A stretch of DNA of 64,000 nucleotides from Flavobacterium circumlabens (GCF_004345565.1 NZ_SLWA01000002.1:434001-498000); one strand, 5' to 3'. Positions 18,301 through 26,859 are shown, counted from the first letter of the stretch. Notes: a model not told the origin generated them from the sequence alone. Made by a program: numbers and translations.

Positions 18301-18590
18301 ATAATAATAATATTTTGTATTCAGATATAATGTCGTTTACTACTCAATCTTTAGGAGTTGAAACCCCTACTTTAAACAATAATGTATTTTTATATCCTAA
18401 TCCAACTAATGGAGTTATTAATATTGATTTGCCAAATAATAAAAATGTTATTTCAATTATTGTTGTTGATGAATTAGGAAAAATGTTTAACTATGACCAT
18501 AATGTAAAATCTGGGAATCTGCAAAAAATTGATCTTTCAGGAAAATCTACCGGCATATATTATATTAAAATAAGAACAGATGATAATTAG
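15351..18590 (+). CDS. Secreted Ycf48/BNR-repeat protein with T9SS type A sorting domain
   Basis: 1079 aa. A signal peptide ends near SNIISQ (about residue 25). About 13 repeats follow, of the form I-x-K-T-T-D-G-G-x-T-W, e.g. IIKTTDGGKTWTENS, spaced 40-50 residues apart. This is the Ycf48-like beta-propeller pattern also seen in sialidase-type BNR repeats, probably two propellers. Four fibronectin-like modules then end in motifs such as YYYRIVATRDN and YYYRIKGIDAN. The last 75 residues (NVFLYPNPTNGVINIDL to GIYYIKIRT) match the T9SS type A tail that directs export and surface attachment. No enzyme motif was seen. The gene is visibly more AT-rich than its neighbours. Confidence 0.85.
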   Translation: MIKPLHYCIIAFFSFFCFTSNIISQNNWKLLNPTPSYKTGKEIKFISESTGFILNDNEILETVDSGISWKKKQNINSGNDLKFYNNLGYIVGKDGYILKSLDSGTSWTQVNTGFVANFNTVTIVNETIIIISSSNSIIKSLDGGSTWISLNIPNVTVNKTFFTTSLIGHAACNNGTMLKTIDGGVNWYSTMTSNSTPSNFFTVYFINQNVGFATREHHDLYKTTDGGETWTEIPAISDAIYTFSFLNENVGYAAGDHGVIFKTTDGGLTWDWAGFQIGRIYNTSIYGIHFVDDNIGFATGARGRIIKTTDGGKTWTENSPTYNDINNLQFLTNETGFAQSGNSFFKTTDSGKSWNSVGSIDYDRYSYIATFKFLNENLGYAVSGGTYGGYVFKTLDGGVTWNALNDGFRIIDEGANSLSLFDENTVVISGGYNRPKVIKTTDGGKNWVELSSSSFIKIQFLDENIGYAHNYYDKKIYKTIDGGTNWTVVFTAEEDIKSIDFLDKDNGYIAGSNGLILKTKNGGIDWKKLTIPYEYYTYIKFYSKNVGYLFDEDGKLYKTENGGNSWKNIYTLPSGFTSNSITIVGKDIYLSGEYGKILKSEVDFEPFNLQLNPAENILSRTAVLSGSVSVNKDYFDNARLEYFNSAVIHKQDISTNTINPGTSIDFSLPVSDLDPDSTYYYRIVATRDNVSYYSDLKIFNTKEDYLITINTINNVSSNKAEIIGSITSYKYDITDVEYQYSPEQNFSKYDILNNSVIVKGNTTENIAGTLSDLKPKTIYYVRLKAKYEGKEIYSQISSFVTLSEYEINLYYPSVVNNDVTLSAYVITNSKDISNIVFEYGVLNYENTIAANIDLVSAGSSGYVSALLANLDPDKIYFYRLKALTGGNIIYSREGVFNTSKKILLKAGNVIENNSSIKLTGYVNSIGGYVTNIEFEYGTTESLGSTLKTNPNYAYGNSTYTFSADLDNPLKGEKYYYRIKGIDANNNNILYSDIMSFTTQSLGVETPTLNNNVFLYPNPTNGVINIDLPNNKNVISIIVVDELGKMFNYDHNVKSGNLQKIDLSGKSTGIYYIKIRTDDN

Positions 18591-18675
18591 TAATTAATAA
18601 AAAGGTAATTCTTAGATAAAACACAGTTAGATAAGATAATCTAAATTAGATTTTATAAATCCCTCTAAAAATTAC

Positions 18676-18683
18676 TATTTTTG
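18676..18683 (+). promoter_or_regulatory. TAnnTTTG element before aguB
   Basis: TATTTTTG, 18 nt before the ATG at 18702. It overlaps an earlier in-frame TTG and so supports the later start. The predicted leader is only about a dozen bases. Confidence 0.6.
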
Positions 18684-18701
18684 CACTCTAAATTTTATGT
18701 C

Positions 18702-19589
18702 ATGCCGAAAAGAAAATATAAAATAGCCGTTATTCAGTTAAATCTGAATGACGTAGCCGAAAATAATCTGAAAAAATGTATCAGCTGGGTAAAAGATGCA
18801 GCCAGTAAAGGGGCTGAAGTTACTTTACTTCCCGAATTATATAGCAGCCATTATTTCTGTCAAAGCGAAGACGTGGATAATTTTGCCTTAGCAGAACCGC
18901 TTTACAGTACTTCATTTATTGCTTTTAGCGAACTGGCAAAAGAATTGGGAGTTGTCATTATTGTTCCTTTCTTCGAAAAAAGAATGGCCGGAATTTACCA
19001 TAACAGTGCCTATATTATTGATACAGATGGAACAGAAGCAGGTTTATACCGTAAAATGCATATTCCGGATGATCCTCATTTTTACGAAAAATTCTATTTT
19101 ACACCCGGAGATCTGGGCTTTCAGGCCATTAAAACCCAAAAAGGAACTGTTGGTACATTAATCTGCTGGGATCAATGGTATCCGGAAGCAGCACGTATTA
19201 CAGCGCTGAAGGGAGCTGAAGTATTATTTTATCCAACAGCGATAGGATGGCATCCAAAGGAAAAAGAGCAGTACGGTGAAAACCAATATGGCGCCTGGAT
19301 GAATGTTATGAAAGGTCATGCTGTTGCCAACGGAGTTTTCGTTGCAGCGGCCAACAGAATTGGTTTAGAACAATATCTGGAAGGTACTGATGGAATTCAG
19401 TTTTGGGGAGCTTCTTTTATAGCAGGGCCTCAGGGTGAAATTCTGGCTCAGGCCTCTCACGATCAGGAAGAAATTCTTATCGCCGAAGTAGACTTGGATT
19501 TACAGGAAAATGTACGTCAGAACTGGCCATTTTTCAGGGACAGAAGAATTGATGCATTTGGAGATATTACCAAAAGAGCAATTGATTAA
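18702..19589 (+). CDS. aguB: N-carbamoylputrescine amidase
   Basis: A nitrilase-superfamily enzyme (295 aa) hydrolysing N-carbamoylputrescine to putrescine, CO2 and ammonia. The Glu-Lys-Cys catalytic triad is visible: Glu45 in LLPELYSSHYFCQ, Lys118 in LYRKMHIPDDPHF and Cys155 in LICWDQWYPEAAR. The HIPDDP and CWDQWYPEAAR stretches are those of AguB, not generic nitrilases. aguA, giving the preceding step, lies 3.3 kb downstream on the same strand, separated by two genes on the other strand. Together with the arginine operon this suggests arginine to agmatine to putrescine flow. Confidence 0.92.
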   Translation: MPKRKYKIAVIQLNLNDVAENNLKKCISWVKDAASKGAEVTLLPELYSSHYFCQSEDVDNFALAEPLYSTSFIAFSELAKELGVVIIVPFFEKRMAGIYHNSAYIIDTDGTEAGLYRKMHIPDDPHFYEKFYFTPGDLGFQAIKTQKGTVGTLICWDQWYPEAARITALKGAEVLFYPTAIGWHPKEKEQYGENQYGAWMNVMKGHAVANGVFVAAANRIGLEQYLEGTDGIQFWGASFIAGPQGEILAQASHDQEEILIAEVDLDLQENVRQNWPFFRDRRIDAFGDITKRAID

Positions 19590-19605
19590 TTGACTTTATT
19601 ACATA

Positions 19606-19641
19606 AAAAAAGCCGTTTCAATAATTTGAAACGGCTTTTTT
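19606..19641. terminator. Bidirectional terminator between aguB and ompA-family gene
   Basis: A perfect 16-bp stem (19606-19621 and 19626-19641) with a 4-nt loop, A-run left and T-run right, lies between converging genes. Confidence 0.93.
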
Positions 19642-19658
19642 AGTTTATAAGGAGAAAT

Positions 19659-20924
19659 TTATTTTACCTTAAAAGTAACTCTTCTCACGATTTGACGGGC
19701 TTCTTTAGAATTTTTATTCACAGAAGTATCTTCACCGTTTGCAATTACATTCAGTCTTGAAGCATCAATTCCAGCGTTTATAGCTACGTTTTTCACAGCT
19801 TCAGCTCTTTTTCTTGATAATTCACTGTTGTAATCTGAGCTTCCGATTTCATCTGAATATCCAATGATATCTGCAGATTTACCAGGATTGTTTTTCAAAT
19901 ATTTCACTAAGAAATCCACACCTGATAAAGAAGCGTTTGTTGGTTTAGAAGAGTTAAAATCGAAATAAACATTTACATATCCTCCGTTAATTAATTCTTC
20001 AACTGTATTGTTTGTTGCTGTTTCTCCGCCTTTTTGAACGTAAGTTTTTTCTAAATAACTTTCTAATTCATCCGGTACACCATTTTGATTGGTATCAATA
20101 GATTGTCCTTTCGTATTAACAGCAACTCCTGAAACAGTATTTGGCTCTAAATCATACAAATCGGCAACACCATCTTTGTCAGTATCAATAAGATTAGTTT
20201 CGATTGTTGTAACTCTGTCTTCTAATTTATTTAATCTTTCGTTTTCTTCAGAAAACCAGTCAGCATGTTTTTCATTTTTACCTAAGTAAAAAGTCAAACC
20301 AACAGAAGCATTTAGCAATACACCATCAAATGAACCTGTAGTCGTCTGACCCATTCCGTCAAAATTGTGATTTTGTCTTCCGTTAACGATACCAGTTAAA
20401 TCTCCGGTTAAGGCAATACTGTTGCTTAATCTGATTTGTCCTGTAAGACCAAGGATTCCATGACCCATGTAATCTTCTCCGTCAAAACCATTATCTGAAG
20501 TTAATTGCGAAACACCAAATCCACCATGCGCCAATATACCAATGGTATTCGTCCAGGTTTCAAAATTTAATGCTCTTCCAATATTTACAACCCCTTGCAA
20601 ACTAGTTCTGATCGATCTGCTTTCGAATGCAGCAGTATTGTCGCGTTCCTGAAATTGATCATATCCAAAATCAAGTTTCACACCAAATTTCGGGTTAAAC
20701 ATATATCTCACACCTAAATCAGCGTGGAAAGGATTTAATGTCGCAGTAGAGTAACCCGGTGTTAATGCTCTGGTTGGTTTGTTTACACCGCCATTCAATT
20801 CGATAGACCATCTGTCATATGCAGGTTTGTCAACTGAAGGCTGAGCAGCTGTCGTTGCCATATTTTGCGCACTTGCTGCAAATGATAGTACTAAAAATGA
20901 TACGGAAGCTAATGTCTTTTTCAT
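19659..20924 (-). CDS. OmpA-family outer membrane protein with TSP3-like calcium repeats
   Basis: 421 aa. The signal peptide is MKKTLASVSFLVLSFAASAQ. A beta-barrel-like region follows (about 35-225, alternating hydrophobic strands, ending LTFYLGKNEKH). Next come a short coiled coil (EENERLNKLEDRVTTIETN) and Asp-rich loops DTDKDGVADLYD and DTNQNGVPDE, typical of thrombospondin type 3 calcium sites. The C-terminal OmpA domain (about 310-421) has VYFDFNSSKP and DYNSELSRKRAEAVKN and binds peptidoglycan. Likely role: an abundant barrel anchoring the outer membrane to the cell wall. Its own promoter-like element is at 20974-20981. Confidence 0.9.
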   Translation of the reverse strand: MKKTLASVSFLVLSFAASAQNMATTAAQPSVDKPAYDRWSIELNGGVNKPTRALTPGYSTATLNPFHADLGVRYMFNPKFGVKLDFGYDQFQERDNTAAFESRSIRTSLQGVVNIGRALNFETWTNTIGILAHGGFGVSQLTSDNGFDGEDYMGHGILGLTGQIRLSNSIALTGDLTGIVNGRQNHNFDGMGQTTTGSFDGVLLNASVGLTFYLGKNEKHADWFSEENERLNKLEDRVTTIETNLIDTDKDGVADLYDLEPNTVSGVAVNTKGQSIDTNQNGVPDELESYLEKTYVQKGGETATNNTVEELINGGYVNVYFDFNSSKPTNASLSGVDFLVKYLKNNPGKSADIIGYSDEIGSSDYNSELSRKRAEAVKNVAINAGIDASRLNVIANGEDTSVNKNSKEARQIVRRVTFKVK

Positions 20925-20950
20925 GATATCTAATTATTTAATTTAATTTG

Positions 20951-20981
20951 TTAAGCTTTTATTAAGCTTAGGACAAACTTA
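20951..20981 (-). promoter_or_regulatory. ompA-family promoter element and leader hairpin
   Basis: Read on the minus strand, TAAGTTTG (20974-20981) fits TAnnTTTG. Downstream in the leader, AAGCTTA and TAAGCTT arms (20952-20958 and 20964-20970) form a 7-bp hairpin around TTATT, which could stabilise the mRNA. Confidence 0.5.
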
Positions 20982-21092
20982 GACCATCAATCACGAAATT
21001 CCGTTCCACTACTTTTCTGTAAATCTTATATAATTTCCACATATTGGTCAATATCACTGCAAAATTGTTAAAATAATCTAAATTTTAGCCAA

Positions 21093-21130
21093 AATAAAAG
21101 GGACAAAATCAATATTTTGCCCCTTTTATT
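21093..21130 (-). terminator. Terminator after choice-of-anchor I gene
   Basis: A near-perfect 17-bp stem (21093-21109 and 21114-21130, one mismatch) lies just 3' of the minus-strand gene. Confidence 0.8.
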
Positions 21131-21147
21131 ATTTCGAGATGATCAAA

Positions 21148-22671
21148 TTATTTTAAATCTGCCTGGAAAATTTTAATCGTTCCGTCACCTTCACTGCTTA
21201 CGATTACCAAGCTTCTTTTTGTTGGACTTTTAGAAGCCGGAATAAAAAGTAAACCTTCAGGAGCATCACCTGTTTTTACCGTTTGTAAATATTGTGGCGA
21301 AGCAGGATTAGTCACATCATAAGTCATAAAAGCATCAGATCTTTCCAAACCCACGAATAAAATATTTTGACTGCCCATTTTGGCAACTACCACCGCTTCC
21401 GGTTCTGAACCTTTATCGTCGCTGCGTTTATCATCATAAGTTCCTAATTCATTGGTCTTTTTGTCGACATCATTTTTGCTGTCATAAACTATTTTTCCTG
21501 TATTTCCATTCCATATAGAGAAAGAACGTGCGCCAAAACTTACCATTTCGTCTAAATCTCCGTCTCCATCCGTATCGCCCATATCGGCAACAAGATTTAA
21601 CCTTCCTAAGTTAGTTTCCAATTTCAAAGTAGCTGCATCAGGAAAAACGGTCGCATCTAATTTCATGTCTTTCATTCTTTTAATGTCTGAATAGGCTGTA
21701 TATTCTCTCGCATCTCCTTCATTTGCAGTAACAAAATAAGGTACACTATTTGCAGAAAAATGGCTAATTGCATCCGGCATAAACATTCCTTTTACCTTCC
21801 ACGGATTAAAAGCAATTTTGTCATCTTTATCACTTACGTCAATTGCATTTTCAGCAGTATTGTAATCTTTAAGGCCTAAAGGATAAATAGCGGTAATGGT
21901 TTTAGACGTTAAGTCCACTTTTGCAACTCCATTATTTTCCTGAAGTGTTACCCAGGCCATTTTGGAATCATCTGAAATCGTTACATATTCCGGCTCAATA
22001 TCCTGAGCAAAACTTTTAGCAAAGGTTGAAATTCTGAAACCGTCTTTCTTCAAAGCTGCTGCCTGATTGCTGAAAGAGCTGAAATCTAAAGTGGTAACCG
22101 TATAATTATTGGCTATTTCGATAATAGAAATTGTTCCGTTTGGATCCTGAGAATAGTCCGTATTCGGTTCACCTTCGTTGGCTGTCATAATGTATTTTCC
22201 ATCTGGTGAAAAAGTTACCATATCCGGCAAGGCACCAACCGTAACTTGTTTGATTACGCTATAATCGGTAGTATTAAAGATAACTACTTTTCCATTTCCT
22301 TGTTTGTTTACGGTTGATTCTAAGGCAACTGCTAATTTTCCATCAAAAACAGCAACACTGTTAGAAGCTCCTTCATAGGGAGTCAGATCTATTTTACCAA
22401 TTTTGGTTGGTTTTGTAGGATCCGTTAAATCAATTACATCAATCTGATTTGTTCCGCTATTATTTACTGTAAAAAGTTTTTTTGTTTTTTCATCATAAGC
22501 TGAAATTTCAGCTGCAGCTTCTCCGCCTATCGTAATGCTTCCAATTTCCTTAAAAGCTGCCGGATTTTCATTTACAACAACCTCAGGTTCTTCGTTGTTT
22601 GAATTTTCATCGTTATTACAGCTTGTTATTATAAACAAAGCCGTTAATAATGAGATACTTAGTTTTTTCAT
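21148..22671 (-). CDS. Choice-of-anchor I type beta-propeller lipoprotein
   Basis: 507 aa. It has a type II signal with lipobox ITSC (Cys18), followed by an Asn/Asp/Glu-rich linker. The body is a run of propeller blades: EISAYDEKTKKLFTVNNSGTNQIDVIDL, NSVAVFDGKLAVAL, DMVTFSPDGKYIMTANEGEPNTDYS, YFVTANEGDAREYTAYSD, and the end GDAPEGLLFIPASKSPTKRSLVIVSSEGDGTIKIF. This is the pattern of choice-of-anchor I proteins, often annotated near alkaline phosphatases. DTDGDGDLDE is a calcium-loop-like motif. It is probably surface or periplasm exposed; the enzyme activity, if any, is unknown. It diverges from aguA. Confidence 0.8.
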   Translation of the reverse strand: MKKLSISLLTALFIITSCNNDENSNNEEPEVVVNENPAAFKEIGSITIGGEAAAEISAYDEKTKKLFTVNNSGTNQIDVIDLTDPTKPTKIGKIDLTPYEGASNSVAVFDGKLAVALESTVNKQGNGKVVIFNTTDYSVIKQVTVGALPDMVTFSPDGKYIMTANEGEPNTDYSQDPNGTISIIEIANNYTVTTLDFSSFSNQAAALKKDGFRISTFAKSFAQDIEPEYVTISDDSKMAWVTLQENNGVAKVDLTSKTITAIYPLGLKDYNTAENAIDVSDKDDKIAFNPWKVKGMFMPDAISHFSANSVPYFVTANEGDAREYTAYSDIKRMKDMKLDATVFPDAATLKLETNLGRLNLVADMGDTDGDGDLDEMVSFGARSFSIWNGNTGKIVYDSKNDVDKKTNELGTYDDKRSDDKGSEPEAVVVAKMGSQNILFVGLERSDAFMTYDVTNPASPQYLQTVKTGDAPEGLLFIPASKSPTKRSLVIVSSEGDGTIKIFQADLK

Positions 22672-22693
22672 TGTGTTGGTTTTTTAGTTTTGC

Positions 22694-22701
22694 CAAATGT
22701 A
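22694..22701 (-). promoter_or_regulatory. TAnnTTTG element for choice-of-anchor I gene
   Basis: On the minus strand TACATTTG, 22 nt before the ATG at 22671. No good -33 TTG was seen. Confidence 0.5.
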
Positions 22702-22799
22702 AATCGCAGAACGGGTCCGTATATTAAGGTTGTATTATTTAATCTTTAACTTAATTTTTATCAGGTTTTGTATTGAATTCCAATTTGATTTTCGTTGAG

Positions 22800-22832
22800 T
22801 TGTTTTATAATCCTTACGAATCATTATCTTTG
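22800..22832 (+). promoter_or_regulatory. Promoter for aguA
   Basis: TATCTTTG (22825-22832) with TTG at 22800-22802, a 22-nt gap. The leader to the ATG at 22859 is about 20 nt. Confidence 0.6.
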
Positions 22833-22858
22833 TGCACTTTCAAATTTAGAAATGCTGT

Positions 22859-23899
22859 ATGTCAACAAATAATAGAAGATTCCCCGCAGAATGGGAGAAA
22901 CAACAAGGAATTGTATTGTGTTTTCCGCATAATGGTAACGACTGGCCGGGTAAATACGATGCCGTTCAGTGGGCTTTTGTGGAATTTATTAAAAAAGTAG
23001 CCACTTTTGAAACCGTTTTTTTGGTTGTAGCCGATGAAAAATTAAAGGAAAAAGTAGCCGAAATGTTAGAACGGGCTCATGTAAATAGTGCAAACGTTTC
23101 TTTCATCATTCATAAAACCAACAGAAGCTGGATGCGTGATTCCGGACCGATTATCGTAAAAAACGGATCCAAAAGAGAAGCGTTGAATTTCAACTTTAAT
23201 GGCTGGGCAAAGTATAAAAACTATCAGCTGGATAAATTTGTTCCAGGAAAAGTGGCTGATTTTATTGATGTTCCGTTAACACAAGTAATGTACAAGGGAA
23301 AACCGGTAATTGTGGAAGGCGGAGCCATTGATGTAAACGGAAAAGGAACCTTACTAACTTCTGAAGAATGTTTGATGCATCCTACCATTCAGGTTAGAAA
23401 TGCGGGTTTTACCAAAGAAGATTACGAAGCAGTATTTAAGGAATATTTAGGTGTTACCAATGTCATTTGGCTTGGAGATGGGATAGAAGGTGATGATACA
23501 CACGGACATATCGATGATTTATGCCGTTTTGTAAATGAGGATACCATTGTCACAATTGTTGAAACCGATAAAAATGATTCCAACTACAAACCGTTGCAGG
23601 ATAATCTGAAACGTTTGCAGAATGCGAAGTTAGAAAACGGAAAATCTCCGGTGATTGTCGCTTTGCCAATGCCAAAACGTGTAGATTTTGAAGAGTTGAG
23701 ATTACCGGCGAGTTATGCTAATTTCTTAATTCTGAACAACTGTGTTTTAGTACCAACATTCAATGACAGCAACGATCGTGTGGCTTTGAATATACTGTCA
23801 GAATGTTTCCCTGACAGAGAAGTAATCGGAATTAGCTGTATCGATTTTATCTGGGGATTCGGAACTTTACATTGTCTGAGCCAGCAGATTCCGGCTTAA
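22859..23899 (+). CDS. aguA: Agmatine deiminase
   Basis: It converts agmatine to N-carbamoylputrescine and ammonia, feeding AguB. The 346-aa chain has the pentein fold motifs PAEWEKQQGIVLCFPHN near the N-terminus, WMRDSGPIIV, WLGDGIEGDDTHGHIDDLCRF (His and Asp of the active site) and a terminal GTLHCLSQQIPA with the nucleophilic Cys339. A peptidyl-arginine deiminase label is common for such sequences, but bacterial members with this layout act on agmatine. No arginine decarboxylase (speA) is in the window. Two tandem terminator-like hairpins follow. Confidence 0.92.
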   Translation: MSTNNRRFPAEWEKQQGIVLCFPHNGNDWPGKYDAVQWAFVEFIKKVATFETVFLVVADEKLKEKVAEMLERAHVNSANVSFIIHKTNRSWMRDSGPIIVKNGSKREALNFNFNGWAKYKNYQLDKFVPGKVADFIDVPLTQVMYKGKPVIVEGGAIDVNGKGTLLTSEECLMHPTIQVRNAGFTKEDYEAVFKEYLGVTNVIWLGDGIEGDDTHGHIDDLCRFVNEDTIVTIVETDKNDSNYKPLQDNLKRLQNAKLENGKSPVIVALPMPKRVDFEELRLPASYANFLILNNCVLVPTFNDSNDRVALNILSECFPDREVIGISCIDFIWGFGTLHCLSQQIPA

Positions 23900-23900
23900 T

Positions 23901-23974
23901 TTTTTTGCCACAGATTACACAGATTCTCAAAGATTATAAAAAATCATTTTAATTCATTAATCTGTGGCAAAAAA
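23901..23974. repeat. Long inverted repeat after aguA (GCCACAGATTA words)
   Basis: A perfect 17-bp inverted repeat at 23901-23917 and 23958-23974, T-rich outside on the left, A-rich on the right, with a 40-nt loop. The word CACAGATTACAC and its relatives recur at 4680-4750 and 52425-52490. Confidence 0.8.
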
Positions 23975-23983
23975 AAATAGACA

Positions 23984-24016
23984 AAAAAACCTTGTTAGAT
24001 GCTAACAAGGTTTTTT
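23984..24016. terminator. Bidirectional terminator between aguA and fahA
   Basis: A perfect 15-bp stem (23984-23998 / 24002-24016) with loop ATG and flanking A- and T-runs. Confidence 0.94.
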
Positions 24017-24042
24017 ATTTATTCGGATAATTTATTTTCTCT

Positions 24043-25326
24043 TCATTGTCTGATAAAAGGAGGTAACAATTGACTTGCCACTTCTCCAAAACCAATACGT
24101 ACTTCATTGCTTTCGCAGAAACCTCTGATAATAACGGTATCATTATCTTCGATAAACTTGCGTTCGCTTCCGTCTTTTAATTTTAACGGATTTTGTCCTC
24201 CCCAGGTCAATTCTAACATCGAACCAAAACTATCAGGAGTTGGGCCTGAAATAGTTCCGGAACCCATCATATCACCGGAATTAATGCGACAACCGTTTGA
24301 AGTGTGATGCGCCAATTGCTGACTCATAGACCAGTATAAATATTTAAAATTCGATTTAGAAACTATGGTTTCTTCCTGATTTTCAGGTTTTATTGAAACT
24401 TCTAAATGAATGTCAAAAGCTTTTTTACCCTTAGTCTGTAAATAAGGAAGTGGTGACGGATCTTGTTTAGGACCTTTAGTTCTGAAAGGTTCCAAAGCAT
24501 CCATAGTCACAATCCATGGAGAAATTGAGGTAGCGAAGTTTTTGGCTAAGAAAGGTCCAAGAGGCACATATTCCCATTTCTGGATATCGCGCGCACTCCA
24601 GTCATTCAGTAAAACCATTCCGAAAATATAATCTTCGGCTTCGTAAGTTGGGATATTTTCTCCCATTATATTGACGTCGGTTGTAATGAAAGCAGTTTCC
24701 AGTTCAAAATCTACTAAACGGGACGGACCAAAAACAGGATATTTTTCGCCGGCCGGCAAAGTTTGTCCCATTGGTCGGTGCACCGGAATTCCTGATGGAA
24801 CGATAGTAGAACTTCTTCCGTGATAGCCTACCGGAATGTGTAACCAGTTGGGCAATAAGGCATTTTCCGGATCGCGGAACATTTTCCCAACGTTCGTAGC
24901 GTGCTCTTTACTCGAGTAAAAATCAGTATAATCACCAATTAAAACGGGTAGTTGCATTTCAACATCTTCGATTTTGAAAATAACAATATCGCGGTCTTTT
25001 GTTGAATCCCTAAGTTGCGGATTGGTGGCATCGAAAATATCAGCGATACGATTTCGGACCAGACGCCATGTTTTTTTTCCATCGGAAATAAAATCATTAA
25101 GGGTGTCCTGCATGAACATATCATCCGTTAAATCTATTCCTGCGAAATAGTTTAATTGTTGTAAAGCTCCTAAATCTATAGCGTAATCGCCAATTCGTGT
25201 TCCTACTGTAACGACATTTTCTTTAGTAAGAAATACACCGAAAGGAATATTCTGAATAGGGAAGTCACTATTTTCCGGTACTTCTAACCATGATTTTCTT
25301 TTGGTATCGTTGGCGGTTATTGGCAT
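24043..25326 (-). CDS. fahA: Fumarylacetoacetase
   Basis: The last enzyme of tyrosine/homogentisate breakdown, splitting fumarylacetoacetate into fumarate and acetoacetate. 427 aa, the normal size. Recognisable segments are GDYTDFYSSKEHATNVGKMFRD (metal and catalytic His region), HIPVGYHGRSSTIVPSG, VDFELETAFITTDVN, LNDWSARDIQKWEYVPLGPFLAKNFATSISPW and the C-terminal NSGDMMGSGTISGP. It is monocistronic here and divergent from glyA; hmgA and the other pathway genes are not in the window. The promoters of the two genes share the centre of the gap. Confidence 0.95.
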   Translation of the reverse strand: MPITANDTKRKSWLEVPENSDFPIQNIPFGVFLTKENVVTVGTRIGDYAIDLGALQQLNYFAGIDLTDDMFMQDTLNDFISDGKKTWRLVRNRIADIFDATNPQLRDSTKDRDIVIFKIEDVEMQLPVLIGDYTDFYSSKEHATNVGKMFRDPENALLPNWLHIPVGYHGRSSTIVPSGIPVHRPMGQTLPAGEKYPVFGPSRLVDFELETAFITTDVNIMGENIPTYEAEDYIFGMVLLNDWSARDIQKWEYVPLGPFLAKNFATSISPWIVTMDALEPFRTKGPKQDPSPLPYLQTKGKKAFDIHLEVSIKPENQEETIVSKSNFKYLYWSMSQQLAHHTSNGCRINSGDMMGSGTISGPTPDSFGSMLELTWGGQNPLKLKDGSERKFIEDNDTVIIRGFCESNEVRIGFGEVASQLLPPFIRQ

Positions 25327-25360
25327 GTGAATGTTAATTATTTGTTGAAAAATTGTATGT

Positions 25361-25391
25361 CAAATATATCATAATCTAACAGTTTGACAAA
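25361..25391 (-). promoter_or_regulatory. fahA promoter
   Basis: Minus-strand TTTG (25388-25391), 19-nt gap, TATATTTG (25361-25368): a very good match to the flavobacterial consensus. Its -33 box is half of the palindrome GTTTGACAAAC (25382-25392). Confidence 0.75.
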
Positions 25392-25409
25392 CGTTTTTTT
25401 GTATTTTTG
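25383..25409 (+). promoter_or_regulatory. glyA promoter
   Basis: TTTG (25383-25386) and TATTTTTG (25402-25409), a 15-nt gap. The -33 box is the other half of the GTTTGACAAAC palindrome used by fahA. The -7 element rules out an in-frame upstream TTG at 25384 as start. Confidence 0.7.
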
Positions 25410-25434
25410 CAGGAAATTAACGAAAAACGAAAAA

Positions 25435-26709
25435 ATGCAACGCGACGAACAAATTTTTGACCTTATACTAGAGGAACAAGACAGACAAATTCACGGACTA
25501 GAACTTATCGCTTCTGAGAATTTTGTAAGTGATGAAGTAATGGAAGCAGCTGGTTCTGTTTTAACGAATAAATATGCTGAGGGATATCCTGGCAAAAGAT
25601 ACTACGGCGGTTGCGAAGTAGTTGACGTTATTGAGCAAATTGCGATTGACAGAGCTAAAGAATTATTTGGTGCTGAATATGCAAACGTACAGCCTCACTC
25701 AGGTTCTCAGGCAAATACAGCAGTTTACCATGCTTGTTTAAATCCTGGTGATACTATTTTAGGTTTCGATTTATCTCACGGTGGTCACCTGACTCACGGT
25801 TCTCCGGTAAACTTTTCAGGTCGTTTATACAAACCGGTTTTTTACGGCGTAGATGCTGAAACAGGTCGTTTGGATTATGATAAAATTCAGGAAATTGCGA
25901 CTAAAGAACAACCAAAATTAATCATCGCAGGAGCTTCGGCTTATTCCCGTGATATGGATTTTGAGCGTTTCAGAGTAATTGCTGACAGCGTAGGAGCAAT
26001 TTTGTTTGCTGATATTTCTCACCCTGCAGGTCTTATTGCAAAAGGATTGATGAATGATCCGATTCCACATTGTCATATTGTTTCTACAACAACACACAAA
26101 ACATTACGCGGACCTCGTGGAGGTTTGATCTTAATGGGGAAAGATTTCGAAAACCCACAAGGATTAAAAACGCCAAAAGGAGAAATCAGAATGATGTCTT
26201 CTTTATTAGATTTAGCCGTTTTCCCCGGAAATCAAGGTGGTCCTTTAATGCACATTATCGCTGCTAAAGCGGTTGCTTTTGGTGAAGCGCTAAAAGATGA
26301 GTTCTTTACTTATGCAATGCAATTGCAGAAAAATGCAAATGCTATGGCAGATGCTTTTGTAAAAAGAGGATATAACATTATCTCTGGCGGAACTGATAAC
26401 CACATGATGCTTATTGACTTAAGAAATAAAAATATTTCGGGTAAAGAAGCAGAGAATGCATTAGTAAAAGCAGAAATTACAGTAAATAAAAATATGGTTC
26501 CATTTGATGATAAATCACCATTTGTAACTTCAGGAATCCGTGTTGGAACAGCTGCAATCACCACTCGTGGTTTAGTAGAAGAAGATATGGAAACTATCGT
26601 AGCCTTAATAGATAAAGTACTTACGGACCACACCAATGAAGCACTTATCGAAGAAGTAGCCAATGAAGTAAATGAAATGATGAGCGAAAGACCGATTTTC
26701 GTTTACTAA
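25435..26709 (+). CDS. glyA: Serine hydroxymethyltransferase
   Basis: It interconverts serine and glycine while loading one-carbon units on tetrahydrofolate, using PLP. 424 aa from ATG 25435, which lies just downstream of the promoter. Landmarks: [54 protein letters not shown], and [19 protein letters not shown] with the cofactor lysine. The usual family length is 415-430. It is probably highly expressed, given the good promoter and strong codon bias. No glycine riboswitch was seen in the short leader. Confidence 0.97.
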   Translation: MQRDEQIFDLILEEQDRQIHGLELIASENFVSDEVMEAAGSVLTNKYAEGYPGKRYYGGCEVVDVIEQIAIDRAKELFGAEYANVQPHSGSQANTAVYHACLNPGDTILGFDLSHGGHLTHGSPVNFSGRLYKPVFYGVDAETGRLDYDKIQEIATKEQPKLIIAGASAYSRDMDFERFRVIADSVGAILFADISHPAGLIAKGLMNDPIPHCHIVSTTTHKTLRGPRGGLILMGKDFENPQGLKTPKGEIRMMSSLLDLAVFPGNQGGPLMHIIAAKAVAFGEALKDEFFTYAMQLQKNANAMADAFVKRGYNIISGGTDNHMMLIDLRNKNISGKEAENALVKAEITVNKNMVPFDDKSPFVTSGIRVGTAAITTRGLVEEDMETIVALIDKVLTDHTNEALIEEVANEVNEMMSERPIFVY

Positions 26710-26859
26710 TAAAAGGTTTCAGGTTTAAAGTTTCAAGTTTAAAGTTTTGTGACGCGTATAAAAACGTTATGCAAAACTTTAAACTTTTTTCGTTCCTAAA
26801 AGAACCTGAAACAAAGAAAACTTGAAACTTGAAACTTGAAACAAAACAAATAAAAGACT
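26710..26859. repeat. glyA-miaE spacer of TTTAAAGTTT / CTTGAAACTT words
   Basis: Left half: GGTTTCAGGTTTAAAGTTTC and TTTAAAGTTTTG. Right half: CAAAACTTTAAAC, GAACCTGAAAC and three tandem copies of CTTGAAA (26820-26841). Left and right are complementary, so the spacer can fold end to end. Confidence 0.7.

Noticed and set aside
25410..25434. Glycine riboswitch before glyA
   Set aside because: The leader is only about 20 nt, too short for the aptamer.
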